The position numbers and the translations under genes are program-made. 64,000 nucleotides of DNA from the NCBI GenBank assembly GCA_037127255.1, contig JBANSL010000004.1, positions 5,208,001-5,272,000 on the forward strand, written 5' to 3'. Shown piece by piece: positions 25,394 to 38,969 of this stretch; within the stretch, counting starts at the first letter, position 1; the number at the start of each line of letters is the position of its first letter. The notes under the pieces were generated by a model, which was not told where the DNA came from, searched no databases, and saw only the letters and a list, made by a program, of their open reading frames with translations. This stretch comes from Persicaria tinctoria (taxonomy: Eukaryota > Streptophyta > Magnoliopsida > Caryophyllales > Polygonaceae).

Positions 25394-28300
25394 CACTACT
25401 AGAAAATGCAATTAGACATCTGTTGTGAACCGATGTCTTTCAAAAAAAAATCCGATCTCTTTGTGCGTGTAGTAAAAGATCAATTTTTCCACATCGGTTT
25501 TAAGCTGAAGTCATTTCTTTGTTAAAACATCTGTTTTATTTTAAATATAGATATAAATCAACCCCCAAATTTATTTTTGACATGTTCACTTGTCTATAAA
25601 GCCTCTTTATTTTTTATTTATAAGTTTTTGAAGATGGCCACACCAAGCCTAAATTTTAAAAATATATGTTACACATTGATTTAGATTATTCAGATGATGT
25701 CTATAATGATACTCACATCCGTTATTTTAGTGGTTCGATTTCATAGCTATTAAGACACAACACTTTTCATTTATTATTTGATACTTTTTTGTTTGATACA
25801 CAACACACTTTGTTCGATATAAAATAAGATTTCGCAAATGATAGGGTACTTTAATGAACATATGCATTAAAAGAAAATGTAGTCGATTGTTCCATTTACA
25901 CCTACATCACCCTGGAAGAGATGCATTTAACGTTAACATAAACAACCTGGAAGAAACTCAATGTGGCTCATGCTAAGCAGCAAAACCGCGTATCACACAC
26001 ATCAATAAGTAGAACGGTCACACCATAAACAGATTAATATAGTAACATTTGCAAGATGTGCAGGTTAAGAGCTTGAGAGAGTGCAGTGTAGTGCCACGAT
26101 CATCATGATCAACCGTCAACAGCATAGTCGCGGTATACTGCGAGCTACTGTAAGGCGGAGTTCGTTGTTCTTCCTCCTTGTGATTGAGGTGCTGCAGGTT
26201 TAACTTGACTTGATTTAACTGTAAGATTAGTATCACCCTATATCAGTAAATGAAATTAGGCTCTCTTCACCCAAACATTCAGAAAGGGGTTGCAGTCACA
26301 TACGACTTTAACACTTGATTCAGGAAAGAAAAACCTTTATTATTATTGGCATTGAAGGTCCATCACAAGGATCTTCTTTTTAATTTACATTGTTATAGTG
26401 CTCACCATCATGATATGATCTGTATTCAAAGAAAATTTCACAATTCATTTACAATTCTATGCCAGGTGAATCATTGGATTAAAACCTTCAGCAAATAATT
26501 CATTTATTCCAGCTATAGATGAATAAATTTGTTTCAAATATCATCTAAAGGAACAAGAGAGAATTATGTCAGGCAAAATAAAAACAGTGAAGGCACACCA
26601 ATAAGACACTCAAATTATGTAGATTTTTGTCATGTACCAAATCAATAAACCTACATTTACTATAAGCCTACACAAATGCTACATTCCAGATGGGTAAAAC
26701 ATTGCAAAGTGATCAAGCCACTCCACAAATGCATAAGAAAAGATAAATAACATGACTGGACAACTAATTTTGTAAATTATGCAGCTTAGTTAAAACTGAT
26801 GCACAAAGAAGAATTAAAAAAAAGCAGCAGAATTTGGTACAGAAGAATAAAGGCTTTCAGCAGTCTAAAGGAGATGTCATTCACATTTCACGGTTTATAT
26901 AAGAATTAAAATTTATGACAACTTCTAAAATTAATCCAATAAAAAAACATCTTCTAAAATGTATGCCAATATTATGCTTCCTCAAATTTATGGGAGTAAC
27001 ATTAATATTTCCATGACAACACATTGACGAATTCACATGACAAATGTAGCATCTAGTTACCTGAAGCCAGATGCGCACATCTATATGTAGCTTCAAGTTC
27101 AGTCTCGGAGTACCTCTCTAGTGGCAAAGAAGCAGCACTCTCAATAAATACGTACGTAAATCTCCATTAAAAAGATTTTCATCCACTGCTTCAAAGCCTG
27201 ACATGGAATCAACTGGCAGTCACAAGAAATTAGCTGGCATGGAATCAACTGGTAGTCACAAGAAATTAGCTACAACAACAATATTGATAAATTAGCTACC
27301 ATGACATCAACAATATTGAGAAGATAGCTACCATGACAACAATCATCTAGTTCAATGCCAAAACATTATCGATGGTATGAAGAGCAAAACAACTATAGAG
27401 GATATAAGGTTCATTAGTGAGGAGAAATAAATCCAAACAAAGAAATAGTAAAATGAAACATCAACAATCCTTTCATATACATGTAGTATCTTATATTAGA
27501 TGCCCTAATCAATTTCTATATCATCAATGACTATGAGTCATAGACCAGGAAAGCTTTATTGTCATTAGTGAGGTTTTATTGTTGATCAATGGTGGTAGCT
27601 TCTGATTATAAAATTTATCAAAGTTGGCATCTGCTAAGAAGTAATCCTGTGCTCTAGAAGACTCAGTGCAGATTTTAATCAATTAACAGTCTCTAATTTA
27701 TAGGCCGAAACATACCATGACATATTATCTTACTCAATATACTGATATAGCATAACTATTTCACTAGCACTCTAGGATATTATACTTCCCCAATAAATAA
27801 AAGAAAAAATCGCAAATGAGGTGGTCTGATAGGGTTCTGCTAGGTGAGCAACATGCTGGGAAGAATAAATTTAAAACAATTCAATTACTACAGCAACATG
27901 TAAGTATGTCCTAGTTTCATTACATCTCGACTTGTCAAAATTCTTGTGAGCAAAAAGTTCATGTGAATGAGATAAAATCAATAACTACAAAAAACATACC
28001 TGATAGAAAGCTACAAAGGATGAGACATGTTGGCCCTCCGGAGACATGGCACCTCCTTATACCTATAGGTATGTTCCTCCATCACCTATGGACCTTGATG
28101 GCCAACCTATCTGCTTAAGGGGTTAGATACCTCAAATTTGATAAAAAAAAAAAATTAGTTCTAAATCATTTATCTCCAAATCTTCACCTCAGGATCGCAG
28201 ATTAGGGCTTAAGTTCATCTTGGTCGGGTTTATCACTGTTTCTTGAGACCATTGAGTGTCACATTGTCATTCATCTCCCCTTTTGAGCTCCCGATCCAGA

Positions 28301-31300
28301 TCCCCTATTTCACCAAATCAAACCCTAATCAAGCTCATGAATTGAAAGAAGATGGATTCGAAAAGATTACCAAACAATGGAGGTTGAGAGAACACTCGTG
28401 AATTAATTGAAATCAGATTTAAAACCTCAATAGAATTAGAACAGATGGCATGTATTAGCTGAACATGAGGATATTGAGGCTGAAAGAAATTAGCAAGACA
28501 ATAGGGATAAAAGAAATCAAAATCAAGAACAGACTGAGCGTATAAACCTCCAAAAGAAAAGTTTGTAGGGAAAGAAAAGACTAAAAGGAGTACAGAAGCA
28601 AGGCACCCAAGAGACTGAACATCAAGAAGTCAGGAGAAGTTGCAGGTTGAGTAAATCCTCCTCAAGCAGCAGCTGTAACAATGAGAAGGATTTGGAGTCT
28701 GATCTGAGTGAGGAAGGGGGAGAATATCCTAGCGATATCTGCCTAATTGTGTAGTATCACACCAGTGAGTAGAAAGAGAACTTTAGAAAAAGCATATCAT
28801 TTTAAAACAGCATGTATACTAATAAATGGAAAGACAAAAAAACATTTAAGAAAAATAATTCATCACGTACAATATACCCAATAAAGAAATGATAAGAGAA
28901 GCATCTCGAAAATATGGAAAGGAAGGTACGGTCAGAAAAGAAGGAATAATGAGTCACAAAAGATGTGTTCTCAGATACATATATTCAATTCTGAGGGTCA
29001 CCCTTTTTAGTTTTTACTTCATTAATTGGTTGATGATGTATTATTATGTGAATTGTGTTTTGCTTGCTTTGTTAACCAAATGTTCTATTATCCATCACAT
29101 TATTACTATTCAGAAGAAACCAATAACAGAAGTTGGTACATCAAAAGTCTGTTATCCTATTGGTGCAGAAACCACTATGATTGGATCGGAGGATCGAATC
29201 AAGATGAACTCTGGAAAATTTGCAGGTCTGGATGATATTTTAAACCAGGATTGAGTTGTTGATATAAGGAAATCATGATTTTAGCTGTGTATTATTCAGT
29301 TACAATTGTACAAGAGCTAAAAGAAATCAGAAACGTCATTAAACAGGCACAGGCCAGGAATTTCCAATTGGAGAAATAGAAATTTTCAAAATTTTACTAA
29401 AAAAATTGTAATCAAATTGATGATAATTTTACACGCCAGCTCCAACATCCAAAGCAGTTCATGCAAAATGAAATGCCAGCACAAAGAATTATAAAGAAAG
29501 TATACATATGTTCCAATCCCTGACATATTAATGCTAGGTAAGACATGAACAAGTAAAGTTGGTTAATTTCATCAATGATAATATTTTTTTTCTAATTAAT
29601 GATAATATATTAAAATCGCATGATAAGGTTTCTCACATTATCAGATAATTTTGGCAGACAATTAAGCCACTTAAGAGGATTGGATCAAGATCATTTGTAT
29701 TTATCTCTAGAACTGATGGTTCTTTGATATTTAATTTCTTTATGTCCATTTGAGGGAAGAAATCTCAAGAAACCCTAAACCGGAAAGCAGAAAAGTTCAT
29801 CATGTATGGACATCCCCAAAATCCAAACATAACTTTGTATACAAAAGAGTAAATGATTTCCAAGGAATATGAAATAATTGTAATTGGGCTAGTTCTTATG
29901 TAAAGAAAACAAATATAAAAAAGAATAGAGAAACAAAGAAAAGAGAAGAAATAAAACCCTAACAACTACCACGAAATACAGAGCAGGAAAGGTAGCAGAG
30001 TAGATACCTTCAGTTGGTTATTTTATAGCTAGCTGGTGTGTGTACTCCTCAAATGGCATTGAAGTATGATAATGAGCTTCAGACAGGCAGTGACATCTGT
30101 CTGTCATGGATAAAATGTGGATGCAAATGTCTCAAGTACTTTACCTGCATCACAAGCTGCAAGCATGACCATCGTCAAGAGTAAACCAAAACACTCCTAA
30201 GGAGCCTAAGGTAGAAGACAAAATATCCTTGATCCATTTTTTATGCACCACTAGCAAGTAGGTCTCCTTGAATGAAAATGCAGATTGTAGCTTTCCAGGG
30301 TTGCTGCCAGACAACCCACCCAGGAACCTTCAAAGGGTATAATAGATTTTCACCAGCAAAGCCAATTCGCAGTAAAACCAATAGCTCAGCTGGAATACTA
30401 AAGTACAAGTACATTAGAAAGGGGATAAGAAAACGAGTACCTTGTTGGTTAGGGAGCAGACGAATACTGAATCACTGGTTCAAAGCCTTCTACTGAGAGA
30501 CTTCTCTTGAGACAACACATATAGGGTTAGGGTTAGGTTCATGAAAATAAACCAGAAAACAAAGGAGAATGGAGATGGGAAAACAAATCAAACCAAACAG
30601 AGGCCCGGATACCTTGTGGGAGCAGCCGATTCCAAGGAAGATTGACAGAAGCGATACAACCTTCTTCTATGACAATAGATCTGGGATTAGGGATTTAGCC
30701 ATACAAAAGAGAAAAGAAAGGAGGAAGAAGATTGGAAAATAGATTAAACCACAAGGAGGCCAGATACCTTAGGAGTCGGCGATTTAGGGTTCTTCAATTC
30801 CCATCCATTTTCGCAGGGAGTGGGTCGTACTCGTCGGGATGGGCTTTAGAGAGATGATGGTCGGAGGAAGAGCACTGAACCAGGAGGACAGTCGCTGGAG
30901 AGGAAGTTCGGATCTGGAGAAAGAAGATCGAAGATGGAGTTGGGGATTTGGGGGCTAGAGTCTGGATAGAGTAGAACGAGGTTACAGGTAGTGAGGGGAG
31001 AGAGAGAGAAGAGATAGAAGTGTTAGTGTTATACGAGTAAATTCTAAGAAAGTAAAAAAAATGGGTCAAATTTTTTTGAAGTGTTTTGACCTTACCTCCA
31101 AATTTGAAATCCCGCCTTTTCTTCGCATTTTTTGGTATTTTCAGAACTAACAATTTCATATCAGTTTATATCTTTGATCATTGTGTAAAATGTTTTAAAC
31201 ATCACAAAAAAAATTATTGATATAATAAATTAATTTAACATCTGTTGATTTTTTGACAGACTTAAATCACATGATGTCTAATTGTAGTATTCTAGTAGTG
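25394..31300. mobile_element. CACTA (En/Spm) element, non-autonomous, TSD CAT
   Basis: Both ends are CACTACTAGAA (right end on the minus strand), followed within about ten bases by CAATTAGACATC. The 3-bp TSD CAT is at 25391-25393 and 31301-31303. Subterminal ACATCTGTTG/CAGATGT-like motifs recur at both ends, as usual for CACTA. The 5.9 kb interior has no TNP2-like transposase frame that I can see. Gene-like segments near 28180-28400 and 30270-31000 (several AAG|GTAxxx donor-like sites on the minus strand) suggest captured host sequence, but I cannot name the source. A 37-bp direct duplication lies at about 27203-27275. Confidence 0.9.
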
Positions 31301-31301
31301 C

Positions 31302-32824
31302 ATTTTCCTTAAAAATGACATCCCTGCTTACTATAACCTTCTTATTCACCAAATCATAAAGTCTGTAAGCTTTTTGGCTAGTAGGATAGCTCAAAAACAC
31401 ACACTTAAGATCTTTAGCAGCAAACTTGTCCTTATGTTGCCCTCTGGCTAAGGCATAGGCTAAGTACCCAACCACTCTCAGGTGATCATAAGAAGGTTGT
31501 GTGCCATACAACCTTTCAAAGGGATTACTCCATTTTAAAATGACGATAGGAAGGAGATTTATCACATGAGTGGCAGACAACACACAATCACCCCAGAATC
31601 TCAAAGGAAGATTAGCATGAAGTCTGATAGATCTAGCAGTCTCAATAAGGTGCCTATGCTTTCTTTCCACACGCCCATTTTGTTGTGGGACATAGGGAGC
31701 AGACACCTCATGAATTATCCCTTTGCTTTCAAGAAACTCCTTGCACTTTAAAAATTCAGTGCCATTGTCACTCCTGATTTTCTTGACCCTTTTATCAAAC
31801 TGATTCTCAATCATTTGAATGAAGGAACAAATCACATGGCTCGCCTGTCCTTTGTTTTGCACAAGCTGTGTCCAGACTACCTTGCTGTGATCATCAAGAA
31901 TTGTAACAAAGTATCTAGCCCCATTCCAAGTTGGGACTTTATAGGGACCCCATAAATCAATATGCAAAAGCTCAAAGCACTCATTTGCAATAGAAGAACT
32001 AGTATTGAAAGGCAAAGCATGCAGTTTAGCTAGTACACAAGAATCACAGTCAATGTTACCCAAACTACTGTCTTTACAACCAGGTATGTGAACCATCTTA
32101 GACACAGATGCATGTCCCAATCTAGCATGTAGTATAGAACTACTAGGACTAGAAGAAACATTGAAAGACGACTGATTATTTCTCTTATGTACATCAGTCT
32201 TGTCTTTATTGCCTTGAGCCACTCTTCTTGAAACTTCTGAGATATCAGCTACAGGCTCGAGAATTGCCTTGAACAACCTGCTATGAACTCTCTGACCAAT
32301 GAGCACTTTGAGACCACTTCTAGGGTCCTGTAAAATGCAGGTGTTCTTGTGAAAGTTAACATCAACCTCTGAGTCATCAATAACCTTCCCAACTGATAGA
32401 AGATTGATCTTAAACTCAGGAATATAATAGAAAACACATCATATAATATCAGTCCTGAAGCAAGATGCACACCGCCAACCTCTGAAACAAACTTAACAGA
32501 TCCATCTGTCAAGGATACTTTGATATGAATCTTTAACTGTCTTTTAAATCTCAACATCCTATCATCAAAGACCATATGATCCGTGGATCCACTATCTATT
32601 ACCCAAACTTTAGTATTTTCACAATGCTTCCTAGCAATGCTCAAAGCATAAGCATCATTCAGAGAGGTAAAAGAAAGAGAGTTACCAACAAAATTGGCAT
32701 TAGATCTTGCCACTCCTTTCCCTTTGATAGCCTTTAACACCTCCTGAATTACTGAGCTCAAGACATCAGCATCTATGTCTTCAGTTCCACAGCTTCCTGC
32801 TACTGTCAGTGGGGTATCATCCAT
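31302..32824 (-). pseudogene. Copia protease and integrase, frameshifted
   Basis: The protease active site reads VIDSGST. A frameshift near 32420-32440 separates it from the integrase frame. Integrase shows the HARLGHAS..CDSCVLAK zinc-binding part, DLWGPY, DDHSKVVW and SDNGTEF. The frame stops where the CACTA element enters. A TGA at about 32852 also separates this part from gag in the same frame. Confidence 0.88.
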
Positions 32825-32851
32825 TTCTCCATCAACGGCATTAGCCTTGGC

Positions 32852-33610
32852 TCAAGGTTTCCCTTTAGGAGACTTGAACCACTCCATGTAACCTATGATT
32901 TTGAAGCACTCATTCTTGACATGTCCTGTCATGCCACAATGAGAACACTTCTTATTTGCTTTCTCTGCTGCTCTATCTACTTTCTCCTTTTTGTAATCTC
33001 TCTTCCCCTCAGCTGGCTTATTGGTAAAGAAGGCAGTTGAATCACTGCTACTCTCACCAGTTGACTTCTTATCAACTTGCTGAACAAGATAAAATGCTTT
33101 GTTCAAAGAAGGTAAAGGTTCTGTAGCAAGAATATGGTTTCTTACACTCTCGTAGCCTCCATTCAATCCCATCAAAAATTGTATCATCTTATCCCTGTCA
33201 TCTTTCTCATTAACTCTCTTTTCCATATTACATGTACATTTATCCAAGGCTCCACAATCACACTTCAATTTCCCGTCCAAACTAAGGATCTCATCCCATA
33301 GTTTCTTCAATTGATTGAAGTAATCGACAACAGTCATATTCCCTTGATCAATGTTACTCAGATTCCTTTTCAATTGAAAAAGTAAAGGTCCATTTGAAGG
33401 AGCATACCTTTCAAGAACCTCATCCCAAAGCTGTTTTGCGGTTTCGGCATAGCTGAAACCTTCGGAGAGATTTGGCGCCATCGAGTTCAATATCCAGCAC
33501 CGAATCATGAAATTGCATCTCTTCCATTTTTGCAGATCTGTTTGATTCAAACCTGCTTGTTTGACGCTTCCGTCGATGAAACCAAGCTTCTGCTTGGCAC
33601 CGAGCGCCAT
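32852..33610 (-). pseudogene. Copia gag with CCHC zinc knuckle
   Basis: A 252-residue frame with the plant copia gag region (LWDEVLERYA, VVDYFNQLKKLWDE) and a zinc knuckle CSHCGMTGHVKNEC (C-x2-C-x4-H-x4-C). It starts at MALGAKQK about 200 bp inside the 5' LTR. It ends at an in-frame TGA just before the protease. Confidence 0.85.
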
Positions 33611-33803
33611 TTTTATTCCCGGATGAAGACGTTCGTCACCAGTTGTGCTCCTGGATGATCCGAGCTTGATAAACTCAGCGGATCGTTCATGTTGTTGATT
33701 CCCCCAATTTCCCGATGAATTACTGCTCCAAGTTCCTCCATTTTCTACGAATCACCAGATCTCCTTCCCACAGAGTTCGTTTAGGTGGATCGAAGGCCTG
33801 CAA

Positions 33804-33815
33804 GCTCTGATACCA
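33804..33815 (-). other. Primer-binding site of the first Copia element
   Basis: The minus strand reads TGGTATCAGAGC, complementary to the 3' end of initiator-methionine tRNA, immediately adjacent to the LTR. Confidence 0.9.
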
Positions 33816-34042
33816 TCAAAACCAGTGTGATCCTCACACATAAGACTCCATGGGAGGAGAACCGAAGCAATGGTAGAGAAAGGAGGATGAAGAAAAAGTT
33901 TGTTAGAGGAATCTTGATTCTATTTTTCATTAGTTGTGATTGTACGTTACAGAAGGTATTTATACACTGCTGTAAATGTATTCTTCCCCATATTACCCCT
34001 TGTATATTACATGGTATACATCAATATGTATATACTTCTATA
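33816..34042 (-). repeat. 5' LTR of the first Copia element
   Basis: 227 bp, nearly identical to 23171-23397. It is followed by TSD GGTAT at 34043-34047. TATTTATAC-type sequences inside could serve as the promoter. Confidence 0.93.
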
Positions 34043-34047
34043 GGTAT

Positions 34048-35845
34048 GGGATAAATTTCATCAGGTTCTATTTTTTTTTAACAGATAATAGTTCAGGTAA
34101 AATGATCTTACTTGAGATCATCTGGTTCTATTTATTGTGGTACGGAATAGAACGAGCCCTATTTTTTTTTTTTTTGATACAAGGCAAGAATTCGGGTGGT
34201 GTCAAACCCTATGTTTTAAAATTGCAATATCACCCATCAAAACAAAGGTGGTTTCCGCCCGATCGATTCTTACAATAATGCAAACAGGAAACGAGTATCA
34301 AACTGTCAAACATGAAAACAAACCAACAATGATTCATCAAACAGGAAATTTGTACTACTTTTCCCTATTTCAATTCATTAAACATAATTTTAAAAAATTC
34401 AACAAACATGCAAACAAGAGTAACAAACTTTTCCCTATTTCAATGCACTACTTTTCGGGTTTCTTTTGTATTTTGTTTTTCTGATTGTATCATGACGGTT
34501 AGCCCGTCTGCAGATTTCTTTCGGCCTCTCATTTTTCCAGATTTTTATAGTCTGGGATTTTGAATTATTTTCTATTTAAAAAATATTGTCCATGTTAGGT
34601 TTAAAGGTAATGTTGTTTTAATAGGTTGAAGGTAAATTCGGTTCTTGTAGATCCTTTCGGATAATCAAGACAATTTGAGTAGACCCAAAAAGGGTAATCT
34701 CATGGGTAGACCTCGAAAGGTAAGCCCGAGGGAGTAGGCCAAAAAGGCAATCTCCACCGAATTCTTTTAGGCGACAAAACTAAGTGTTTAAGCCCTTTAG
34801 AAAAGATATATAAAATGGCTTGGATAATGGCAAACGAGTCACTCAAATAAATCGAGTTTTCCTTCAACGTTTATTGCCCCTATATGCCAAAGGGTTGCAC
34901 TACAATAACGTTGTGGGATAAAACGTTTCCTATACAATAAAAGGGTGGCATCCCATTTCATTATTGCATATATACATACCTTGTTTGTGTTTTAAGTGTT
35001 TGTTCTTCCGATTGAGAGAGATATCGGAAAAACTCATGCATTTCCAAGTGGATGGCAAAGGCCTTTTATAGGCAAAATGGGGTGGAAGTTTTTGGGTGGT
35101 TGTGGGTAGTTATTGGTAGTTATTGGTGGTTATGGGTAGTTATGGTGGTTGGGCGGTTACCCCCCAATAACTACCCCCAACCGCCGGCCCAATAAAGGCC
35201 CAATAAGAATCAGCCCAATTAAGGACAAGCTAGCATGACGGAGCTAGCATGGTGGAGCTAGGTCACTCATAAAATATAAAATGTGCATGACATTTATACG
35301 AAGCTGGGTGTAGCTACCATGCAGCTAAAATGACTAAGCTAAAGCTTCAATGAAGCTAAAACCTTAATCAAGCTCAAAATTAGAGCTAGGTCATTTTTGG
35401 AGTTCCGAAGCTCGGCTAGCTCTCAAATTTTGCACCAAGACTTTAGAGCTTAATATCTTCCTTTACAAATCATGAGACGGTGATTTAACTTACTATAAGT
35501 GAACAAAACTCGATCATAACCATATTAGATCGAATACCGAACATATCCCTATTGCTCACTTTTATGGAAAACATCCAAACAAGCTCAAGACCGATTTTCT
35601 CAATGTTGATATCATTGCATGGGTCTTTCCTCATGATTTCCTTTCCCCTTAAAATCTTAGAATTACTTAGGGCCGATCACATGGGTCGTGCCTCCCGCGC
35701 ACCCTAAGCCCGAGTGATGCTCTTAGTAATTCTCACACTTAACATTTATGATTTCAGACAAATGGATTGATGACTTTTCACAAATCACCAACAGTCCAAA
35801 CATAAAACATGAATGGATTAGCAAGTGGCAACTTTCACCGATACA
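34048..35845. other. AT-rich intergenic DNA, possible LTR remnant
   Basis: No gene is seen. 34600-35050 has a TATATAAAATGG box and the look of a transcribed retroelement end. 35090-35190 holds repeated GGTAGTTATxGGT units followed by their partial inverse (CCCCCAATAACTACCCCCAA), and 35230-35420 has repeated AGCTAGCATGxxGGAGCTAG and AAGCTAAA motifs. None could be tied to a defined element. Confidence 0.3.
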
Positions 35846-36114
35846 CAGTGGCGGACCCATGAGTTTTCCTAGGGGTTGAACAAATTTCTAAAAAAAAACT
35901 CCCATGTATATATGAAAAAAAATTTAAAAAAAAAATCCACATTAGAAAAATCATTAAATTTGTTATTTAAAATTTTTTACTCAAAAAGATAAAAATTATC
36001 AAAAAAAATGAGAATTCTTTTTATATGTATGTGCAGGAAAAAATGTTTTTGTTTAAATATATTGAAGAGAAATTTTAATTTTATTTAATCAGCCCATCCC
36101 TAGGTCCGCCATTG
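35846..36114. mobile_element. MITE-like element, CAGTGGCGGA ends
   Basis: The left end CAGTGGCGGACCCA and the right end, on the minus strand, CAATGGCGGACCTAGG form a short TIR with an AT-rich interior. These ends are common in plant hAT-type MITEs. I could not see a matching 8-bp TSD. Confidence 0.5.
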
Positions 36115-38132
36115 TCTCTAAAGATAGAGACGAAGGGAAGGGGCATGAGGTGGCTCGAGCCCTCCCAGCTCGGAGGAAAATCTTTCTGCTATTTTGTTCT
36201 ATTAGTTTTGGGTCTATTAGAAACACTCTCTCGACTAGTTCGGGAAAAGAGTGCGTACATTCTGACCCCTAGACCCCACTTAATCATGAGATATGTTGAA
36301 ACGTTGTTGTTAGCTTAGTTGGTATTAGATGGGAACTTAAATGATAAGATCTTGAGTTCAAATTAATCTCTATAGCTTTATTTTATGGATTTTTTCCCTT
36401 ATAGCTTTTTAAATTTAAAGTAACTATTTAAATCTTGCATTTAATGTGTTTTGTACTATATTTTTTCTAGCTTCGCCCTTTTGTAAAGACCTTTAGTACG
36501 TATTGCAAATTTGCACTAATTTTACATATTTTAATAATTTTACAACTTATTTAAATGATATATATACACACGCACGCACACACACGAGCACGATTGGAGG
36601 AGACAGATGATGACACCTATGCAGAAGTGCGAGAGTTTGAATCTAGGAATTTCCAGCATGGTAGAGGTTGATCTAAGAAGAGTTGGACGAAGTTATTCGG
36701 CAAGACCTTGGCCTCTTATCCCTTACTTAAGACATAACCATTGACTGGGATAACTAGAGGAGCTAAGTCATGTTCAAGGGAATGGTGCTTAGTTTGTTTG
36801 TTTATGCTTTGGGTTTTTTTTCATTTCATTTCTTTGCTCATTTATCTTTTATGCTCGTTCGTCACTGCTGGCCCAGATCCATTGGAGACATGTACCCTCC
36901 CAACATTTCTAGGAAAGAGTGTGTGTATCCTACCCTTGTTAGTTTACGGGACATCCAATCATACAGATGTCAGTTTGATCGATGTGAATATTTCCTTTTG
37001 ATTTACTTTTTTTTGTATTTGTTGTCATCCGTTGTGCATTTTATATGGCTCGTTGGTTATAACTTGTTTATGTATGCAGGAGATGAAATACTAGATACCT
37101 GTTGAAGTTGTTACATATAACATGCACAGCAGATGAGGTTCAATTTTCAACTAATACACCAGATGATGTTACATGAAGTTGTTACATATAAGAAGATGGA
37201 AATATATGTGGTTTAAAGTTGATGGTTTGATTTCTTATTTTTCTCTATTGGAGTTTTATGTCATAACTGATCTTCCATGCATCGAATATGATCCTTCATG
37301 TTTAAAATCTGTTACATTCCTTTAGTTTTTTGGCAAGCGTAAGGTGACTTATGTTGATATACTTTAGATTTTCAAATATGAATTTAAGAAATCTCCAAAA
37401 AAAAAATCATGGCAAAACTTTAGATACTTAGGAAGGTAAACGTTTAGAGATTGTTAGCTTAAATCATCTAAGTCTTACTTACAATCCTGAAAAGTTTGAA
37501 AGATATCCTTGAGGGAGGGAATCTTACGAGTTGTTGTTGAGATGTTTAAGAAGGGTGTCTTCTATTAAAGGGCTTCAATGCTAATTTATTAATTTGATGG
37601 TGAAATGGTAAGCTTTTATTTGTAAACAAGCTCCCATGTTTCCAAATTATATGGTGAATTTGCAAGAAAGTGAGGAATGGAGTTTTCACATGAAATTACT
37701 GATAAAGTTATTGATTGTATAAGCGAACCTACCAGCTTCTTACAAGCCCAAAATGACCCTTATCATGATCGATGTAGGACGTATCATGAAAGAGTTGTAT
37801 ATGATGAGTTTGGGGATAGTGTTGTCTTGTGCACGATATTGATATTTAGATATCATATATCGGATATCAGCCCCCGCGATATCTGATATATGTGTTTGGT
37901 ATCGTCATCGCTTGATATCTAAATATTAAAATTAGGCTTATTTGATACACTTATTTTTGGGGAGGGCATCACTTGATTTCGATATCACTCGATGTCGATA
38001 TTTTGATACCGAAACCGATATCTTGATACCGATATCGATACCTTAATATCAAGATATTGATACAAAACGAGCCCTAAACAACTAGTTAGTTTCACACATA
38101 TATCTAGATAGATAGATATTGATGCATAATGC

Positions 38133-38134
<2 letters not shown>
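36115..38134. other. Intergenic DNA with tRNA-like and GATATC-rich patches
   Basis: I see no gene that I can support. A weak tRNA-like unit (TTAGCTTAGTTGGTATTAGA with GAGTTCAAATT) lies at about 36306-36372. From about 37835 to 38080 the sequence is dominated by GATATC/ATATCGG units, including an inverted arrangement ending near AAAACGAGCCC, which resembles a MITE. Short open frames at 36741-37105 and 37677-37886 have no recognisable motif. Confidence 0.3.

Positions 38135-38198
<64 letters not shown>
38135..38198. repeat. (TA)n microsatellite, about 64 bp
   Basis: A pure TA tract directly preceding the first copy of the 387-bp duplication. Confidence 0.97.
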
Positions 38199-38199
<1 letters not shown>

Positions 38200-38200
<1 letters not shown>

Positions 38201-38969
38201 ATAACATAAAAAGTTGTGTTCAAGAGTCATTTATTGCTACTATTAAATACATGAAAAATTTACACTATTTTTGTTTTCTTATTCAATTTGAATCAACTTG
38301 CTTTCATTAGTTCAATGGTTATAGGTGTTGGGAATTACCTCTTGGTTGAAGGTTCAAACCTTGATAGCTACATTTTTAATTTTAATTTTCCACTTCTTCA
38401 TAGCTACATCTTTTACTATTTTTTTGGTCATCAAATTTATATATGTAATATATAAGGTTCGGTTTTTTTTTTATCAATTTAATAAATTTAATAAATTGTC
38501 ATTTCAATTTGATCATTAATATATCAATGATATAATTTCTTATATCCCCACATATATAGTTTAGGATGAAATACCCCGGAAATCTATATAACATAAAAAG
38601 TTGTGTTCAAGAGTCATTTATTGCTACTATTAAATACATGAAAAATTTACACTATTTTTGTTTTCTTATTCAATTTGAATCAACTTGCTTTCATTAGTTC
38701 AATGGTTATAGGTGTTGGGAATTACCTCTTGGTTGAAGGTTCAAACCTTGATAGCTACATTTTTAATTTTAATTTTCCACTTCTTCATAGCTACATCTTT
38801 TACTATTTTTTTGGTCATCAAATTTATATATGTAATATATAAGGTTCGGTTTTTTTTTTATCAATTTAATAAATTTAATAAATTGTCATTTCAATTTGAT
38901 CATTAATATATCAATGATATAATTTCTTATATCCCCACATATATAGTTTAGGATGAAATACCCCGGAAA
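38200..38969. repeat. 387-bp tandem duplication with tRNA-like motif
   Basis: Copy 1 (from 38200) and copy 2 (from 38587) are offset by exactly 387 bp, and I see no mismatch over about 380 bp. Each contains TTAGTTCAATGGTTATAGG (A-box-like) and, about 30 bp later, GGTTCAAACC (B-box-like), so the unit may derive from a SINE. A 64-codon frame in each copy is not considered coding. Confidence 0.9.

Larger units (their letters stand above)
23171..34042 (-). mobile_element. Ty1/copia retrotransposon with CACTA insertion, TSD GGTAT
   Basis: LTRs of 227 bp lie at 23171-23397 and 33816-34042 and differ at about six positions. The TSD GGTAT is at 23166-23170 and 34043-34047. On the minus strand TGGTATCAGAGC (primer site for initiator-methionine tRNA) is directly next to the 5' LTR, and a GAGAGGGGGA polypurine tract lies beside the 3' LTR. 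The order gag-protease-integrase-RT-RNase H is that of Ty1/copia. The pol frame has several stops and a frameshift, and a CACTA element splits it between integrase and RT. Without that insert the element is about 4.96 kb. Confidence 0.95.

Noticed and set aside
28889..29254. A 121-codon frame inside the CACTA element as its transposase
   Set aside because: It is too short, hydrophobic and AT-driven, with no TNP2/Transposase_21-type motif visible.
38325..38906. Two identical 64-codon hydrophobic frames (MLGITSWLK...) as a duplicated small gene
   Set aside because: They lie in the 387-bp tandem duplication. The identity comes from the DNA copy, the composition is AT-driven, and the unit contains tRNA/SINE-like boxes.
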